A program made the position numbers and the translations under genes. This document shows, piece by piece, positions 14,025-16,344 of a DNA stretch of 16,344 nucleotides. This DNA comes from an uncultured Rhodospirillales bacterium (GTDB lineage: Bacteria > Pseudomonadota > Alphaproteobacteria > Acetobacterales > Acetobacteraceae). The stretch covers positions 1 to 16,344 of the forward strand of contig CAIYPH010000496.1 in NCBI GenBank assembly GCA_903928045.1, written 5' to 3'. The notes beneath the pieces were generated by a model. The model saw only the letters and a list, made by a program, of their open reading frames with translations, was not told the DNA's origin and did no database searches. Numbering within the stretch: position 1 is the first letter of the stretch; each line of letters opens with the position of its first letter.

Positions 14025-15329
14025 GTGAAATTCCTCTTCGTCCACCAGAACTTCCCTGGCCAGTACCTGCACATCATCCGCCACCTCATCCGGTCGCCGG
14101 GGCATGAGGTGGCGTTCATCACCGAGCCGAACCAGAACAACATCCCCGGCATCCGGCGGGTGAACTATCACGTGAAGGATTTCCGCCACGATTCCGCCCA
14201 TCCCAATATCCGAGACCTCAACGTCGCGATGATTCGCGCCGAAGCGGTGGCGCGGATGGCCGTGAACCTCAAGCAATTGAGCTTCATCCCCGACCTGATC
14301 ATCGGCCATCACGGCTGGGGCGAGTTGCTGAACCTGGTGGACGTGTTTCCCGGCACGCCGATCCTCGGCTATTTCGAATTCTACTACGAGCCCACCGGCA
14401 CCGATGTCGGGTTCGACCCCGAGTTTCCCTCCGCGCCCGACCAATTCCCGCGGGTGCGGGCGATGAACGCGATCAACCATCTCGCCCTCTCGCTCAACCA
14501 GCATGGCCAGACGCCGACGCAGTGGCAGCGCTCGCTGTATCCGGACTGGGCGCAGAAGCAGATCGCGCTGCTCCCTGAAGGCGTGCAGCTCGACATCTGC
14601 AAGCCCGATCCGGCGGCCCATGGCAAGACGCTGGTGGTGAACGATTTCGCCATCAACCCGGAAGACAAGCTCGTCACCTACGTCGCCCGCAACCTCGAGC
14701 CCTATCGCGGTTTCCATACCATGATGCGGGCCCTGCCGGCGCTGCTGAAGGCCCGGCCCGATGTGAAGGTGGTGATGCTGGGCGGCGACGAGGTGAGCTA
14801 CGGCGCGCGCATCGCCGGGACGACCTGGCGCGAGTTCATGTGCCGCGAAATCGCCGGGAAATACGACGCGAGCCGGGTGCTGATGCCTGGGCAGGTCGCC
14901 TACGATACGCATGTCAAACTGTTGCAGCGCTCGGACGCGCATGTCTACCTCACCTATCCCTTCGTGCTCTCCTGGTCGTTGCGCGAGGCGATGGCCTGTG
15001 GGTGCGCCATCATCGGCTCCGACGTCGACCCCGTCCGGGAGTTTATCGAGGACGGCAAGACCGGGGTGCTGACCGACTGTCTCGACCCGGCGAAGCTCGC
15101 GACACAGATCGTCGAGGTGCTGGAGGACAGCAAGCTCTCGGCCAGGATCCGCAAGGGCGCCCGCGCCTATGCCGAGAAACATCTCGACATGGGCGACTAC
15201 CTCGCCGCCTATGAGGCGCTGATCGAGAAGATCACCGGCAAAGACCCGCGGCTCGCGGAGCCTACACCGTCGCCACCGGCGTTGCCGGCGAGCCGACGGC
15301 GCCCGGCAGCCGCAAAGGCGGCGCGGTAA
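14025..15329 (+). CDS. GT4-family glycosyltransferase (Glyco_trans_4_3 N-domain)
   Basis: A 434-residue retaining GT-B enzyme, cytoplasmic. It opens with FLFVHQNFPGQYLHIIRHL, typical of the Glyco_trans_4_3 N-domain. The C-terminal Glycos_transf_1 domain has YVARNLEPYRGFHTM (EPYRG at 225-229), VMLGGDEVSYG, and SWSLREAMACG with Glu321, followed by GSDVDPVREFIEDGKTG. A spacer of about 35 residues between the LGGD strand and PGQV is longer than in short family members. The GTG start at 14025 is preceded by GAGAAG at good distance and directly begins the conserved strand. It follows the ChW-like gene by 45 bp. The last 26 residues or so are a Pro/Ala/Arg-rich tail encoded inside the overlap with the convergent gene. 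Sugar and acceptor are unknown; by context it adds a sugar to the same acceptor as the large glycosyltransferase. Confidence 0.9.
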   Translation: MKFLFVHQNFPGQYLHIIRHLIRSPGHEVAFITEPNQNNIPGIRRVNYHVKDFRHDSAHPNIRDLNVAMIRAEAVARMAVNLKQLSFIPDLIIGHHGWGELLNLVDVFPGTPILGYFEFYYEPTGTDVGFDPEFPSAPDQFPRVRAMNAINHLALSLNQHGQTPTQWQRSLYPDWAQKQIALLPEGVQLDICKPDPAAHGKTLVVNDFAINPEDKLVTYVARNLEPYRGFHTMMRALPALLKARPDVKVVMLGGDEVSYGARIAGTTWREFMCREIAGKYDASRVLMPGQVAYDTHVKLLQRSDAHVYLTYPFVLSWSLREAMACGCAIIGSDVDPVREFIEDGKTGVLTDCLDPAKLATQIVEVLEDSKLSARIRKGARAYAEKHLDMGDYLAAYEALIEKITGKDPRLAEPTPSPPALPASRRRPAAAKAAR

Positions 15330-16317
15330 GCAGGAAGCGGTTGCGGCCGTTGGCGCGCAGCCAGTCCGCGAGTTGGGTGAAGTACCACATCTCGCCGAGA
15401 TAGACGCCGAGCTTGAACAGGCAATGGGCGTGCAGCGGCAAGGTGGCGCAGTAGGCGTCCATGCAGGCGCGGGCGGGATTGGCCTCCACCGCGTAATTGT
15501 CGGCGAACAGGGCGACCAGGCCGGTATCGGTGATCCATTGCAGCAGGCGCGGATCGCGGCCATCCAGCGCCGAGGTGGTGTTGAACAGAACGTCGCGATC
15601 GGGCTGTTTTTTCATCTCCAGCAGCAGTTCGGCGAAGCCGGTACGGAAGCACACCATGTCGCCCTGCTCGACCACCACCTTGTCCTTTTCGAGGATCATC
15701 ATGAGATCCTCGTAGCCGACGACGTGGCCGGTGCGGCCGAAATGGGCCATGAGGTCGATCATCACCGCGCGGCCCTGCACGCAGGTCTCGGCGATTTTCT
15801 CGACGCCAAGGTGTTTCGCGCCGACATGCTTGCCGCTGGCGGTGGGGGTGGGCTTGCCGGCGCGGTCCCAAGTCACGCTGCCCACCACGTCATGGCCCGG
15901 GCGGAAGCCGTTGTAGTAGACGTCCTCCGGGTAGCCGTCGCCATCGGCATCGAACATCTGGCCGACATGGGCCAGCGTGTCCCACTGCGTCGAGTATTGC
16001 AGGGTGAGGACGACCTGGTCATCGCTCACGATATCGGTCGCCGTCGGGTCGAAGCAGCGGAGCGGGACGTTCATGTTGGGCAGGCCCTCGCGCATGGTCG
16101 GGCGCAGCTCGGGCGGGTGGCGGCGGGGGGACAGCACGGCGCCGCCGGGATAGTCGAGCGGGAGGCTGAGGCAGAAGGTGCGGCCGGTCTTCACCTCGGC
16201 GAGGCCTTGCAGGACCTTCTCGGGCGTCAACAGGTTGAGGCGGCCGAGTTCGTCATCCTCGCCCCAGTCGCCCCAGGTGGAGCCTTCCGGGCGATTGATC
16301 CAGCGGGGGTTGGGCAT
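15262..16317 (-). CDS. Cyclase-family protein (PF04199-like metal-dependent hydrolase, long form)
   Basis: A 351-residue protein of the cyclase / kynurenine formamidase-like family, in the longer form of about 330-350 residues. Seen: WGEDDELGRLNLLTPE at 18-33, the S109-T-Q-W-D113-T-L-A-H117 segment that takes the place of the HxGTHxDxPxH metal site (the Q-W-D variant is usual in long members), DLMAHFGRTGHVVGYEDL, and a C-terminal LPLHAHCLFKLGVYLGE that fits the second part of the active site. The final GAVGSPATPVATV also fits the family. Members hydrolyse amides or lactone-like bonds with a divalent metal; the substrate here cannot be told. The ATG has a strong GAGGAGAG 6 nt upstream. The gene converges on the GT4 gene with 68 bp overlap and seems unrelated to secretion. 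Confidence 0.88.
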   Translation of the reverse strand: MPNPRWINRPEGSTWGDWGEDDELGRLNLLTPEKVLQGLAEVKTGRTFCLSLPLDYPGGAVLSPRRHPPELRPTMREGLPNMNVPLRCFDPTATDIVSDDQVVLTLQYSTQWDTLAHVGQMFDADGDGYPEDVYYNGFRPGHDVVGSVTWDRAGKPTPTASGKHVGAKHLGVEKIAETCVQGRAVMIDLMAHFGRTGHVVGYEDLMMILEKDKVVVEQGDMVCFRTGFAELLLEMKKQPDRDVLFNTTSALDGRDPRLLQWITDTGLVALFADNYAVEANPARACMDAYCATLPLHAHCLFKLGVYLGEMWYFTQLADWLRANGRNRFLLTAPPLRLPGAVGSPATPVATV

Positions 16318-16323
16318 GGGTTT

Positions 16324-16331
16324 CTCTCCTC
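16324..16331 (-). promoter_or_regulatory. Strong ribosome-binding site of the cyclase-family gene
   Basis: On the minus strand GAGGAGAG precedes the ATG at 16317 by 6 nt (AGGAG core 8 nt away). It fixes the start of the cyclase-family gene. The remaining 13 bases to the window edge show no further feature. Confidence 0.75.
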
Positions 16332-16344
16332 GTTAAGGAAGCGG

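Noticed and set aside
13032..15563. 843-codon open frame on the minus strand
   Set aside because: Antisense to the ChW-like and GT4 genes. The product is rich in Arg, His, Gly and Ala with no recognisable domain, and it also runs into the well-supported cyclase gene in another frame.

Overview
This is a high-GC window with strongly G/C-biased third codon positions and many GTG/TTG starts. It comes from an alphaproteobacterium, probably in Rhodospirillales and perhaps Acetobacteraceae. That placement rests on general resemblance of the proteins (an ArsR-methyltransferase fusion next to metH, a type I secretion/Sel1/glycosyltransferase cluster, a large cyclase-family protein), not on any database search. 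I see no rRNA, tRNA, CRISPR array, insertion sequence or phage gene.

Left part (1-3031, minus strand): the N-terminal 676 codons of a cobalamin-dependent methionine synthase (metH; its 3' end lies beyond base 1). It is coupled by an ATGA overlap to an upstream gene encoding an ArsR-type DNA-binding domain fused to a SAM-dependent methyltransferase. Upstream of that fusion is a 38-bp divergent spacer holding an AT-rich 16-bp near-palindrome, a likely operator for the ArsR protein. On the other side of the spacer a small plus-strand gene encodes a CobW/COG0523-like fragment with the CxCC metal motif but no P-loop. It converges on a small minus-strand gene for a peptidoglycan-binding-like domain with one C-terminal membrane segment. 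An 8-bp inverted repeat lies between the two.

Middle and right part (about 4110-15329, plus strand): after a roughly 450-bp non-coding stretch with a plausible promoter comes a six-gene co-oriented cluster. In order it encodes a type I secretion ABC transporter with a degenerate C39-like N-domain, an HlyD-type membrane-fusion protein, a 14-repeat Sel1 protein without signal peptide, a 1021-residue TPR/GT2/GT4 double glycosyltransferase, a two-domain protein ending in a ChW-like (hydrophobic, conserved W) module, and a second GT4 glycosyltransferase. Spacing is tight (14 bp, 24 bp, a 4-bp overlap, then 107 and 45 bp), so the first four genes are very likely one transcript. My reading is a dedicated glycosylate-and-export system for a surface protein. 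No RTX-type substrate and no TolC partner are in view, so the substrate is unknown.

Right edge (15262-16317, minus strand): a cyclase-family (PF04199-like) hydrolase of about 350 residues converges on the last glycosyltransferase and overlaps it by 68 bp. It looks functionally unrelated to the secretion cluster.
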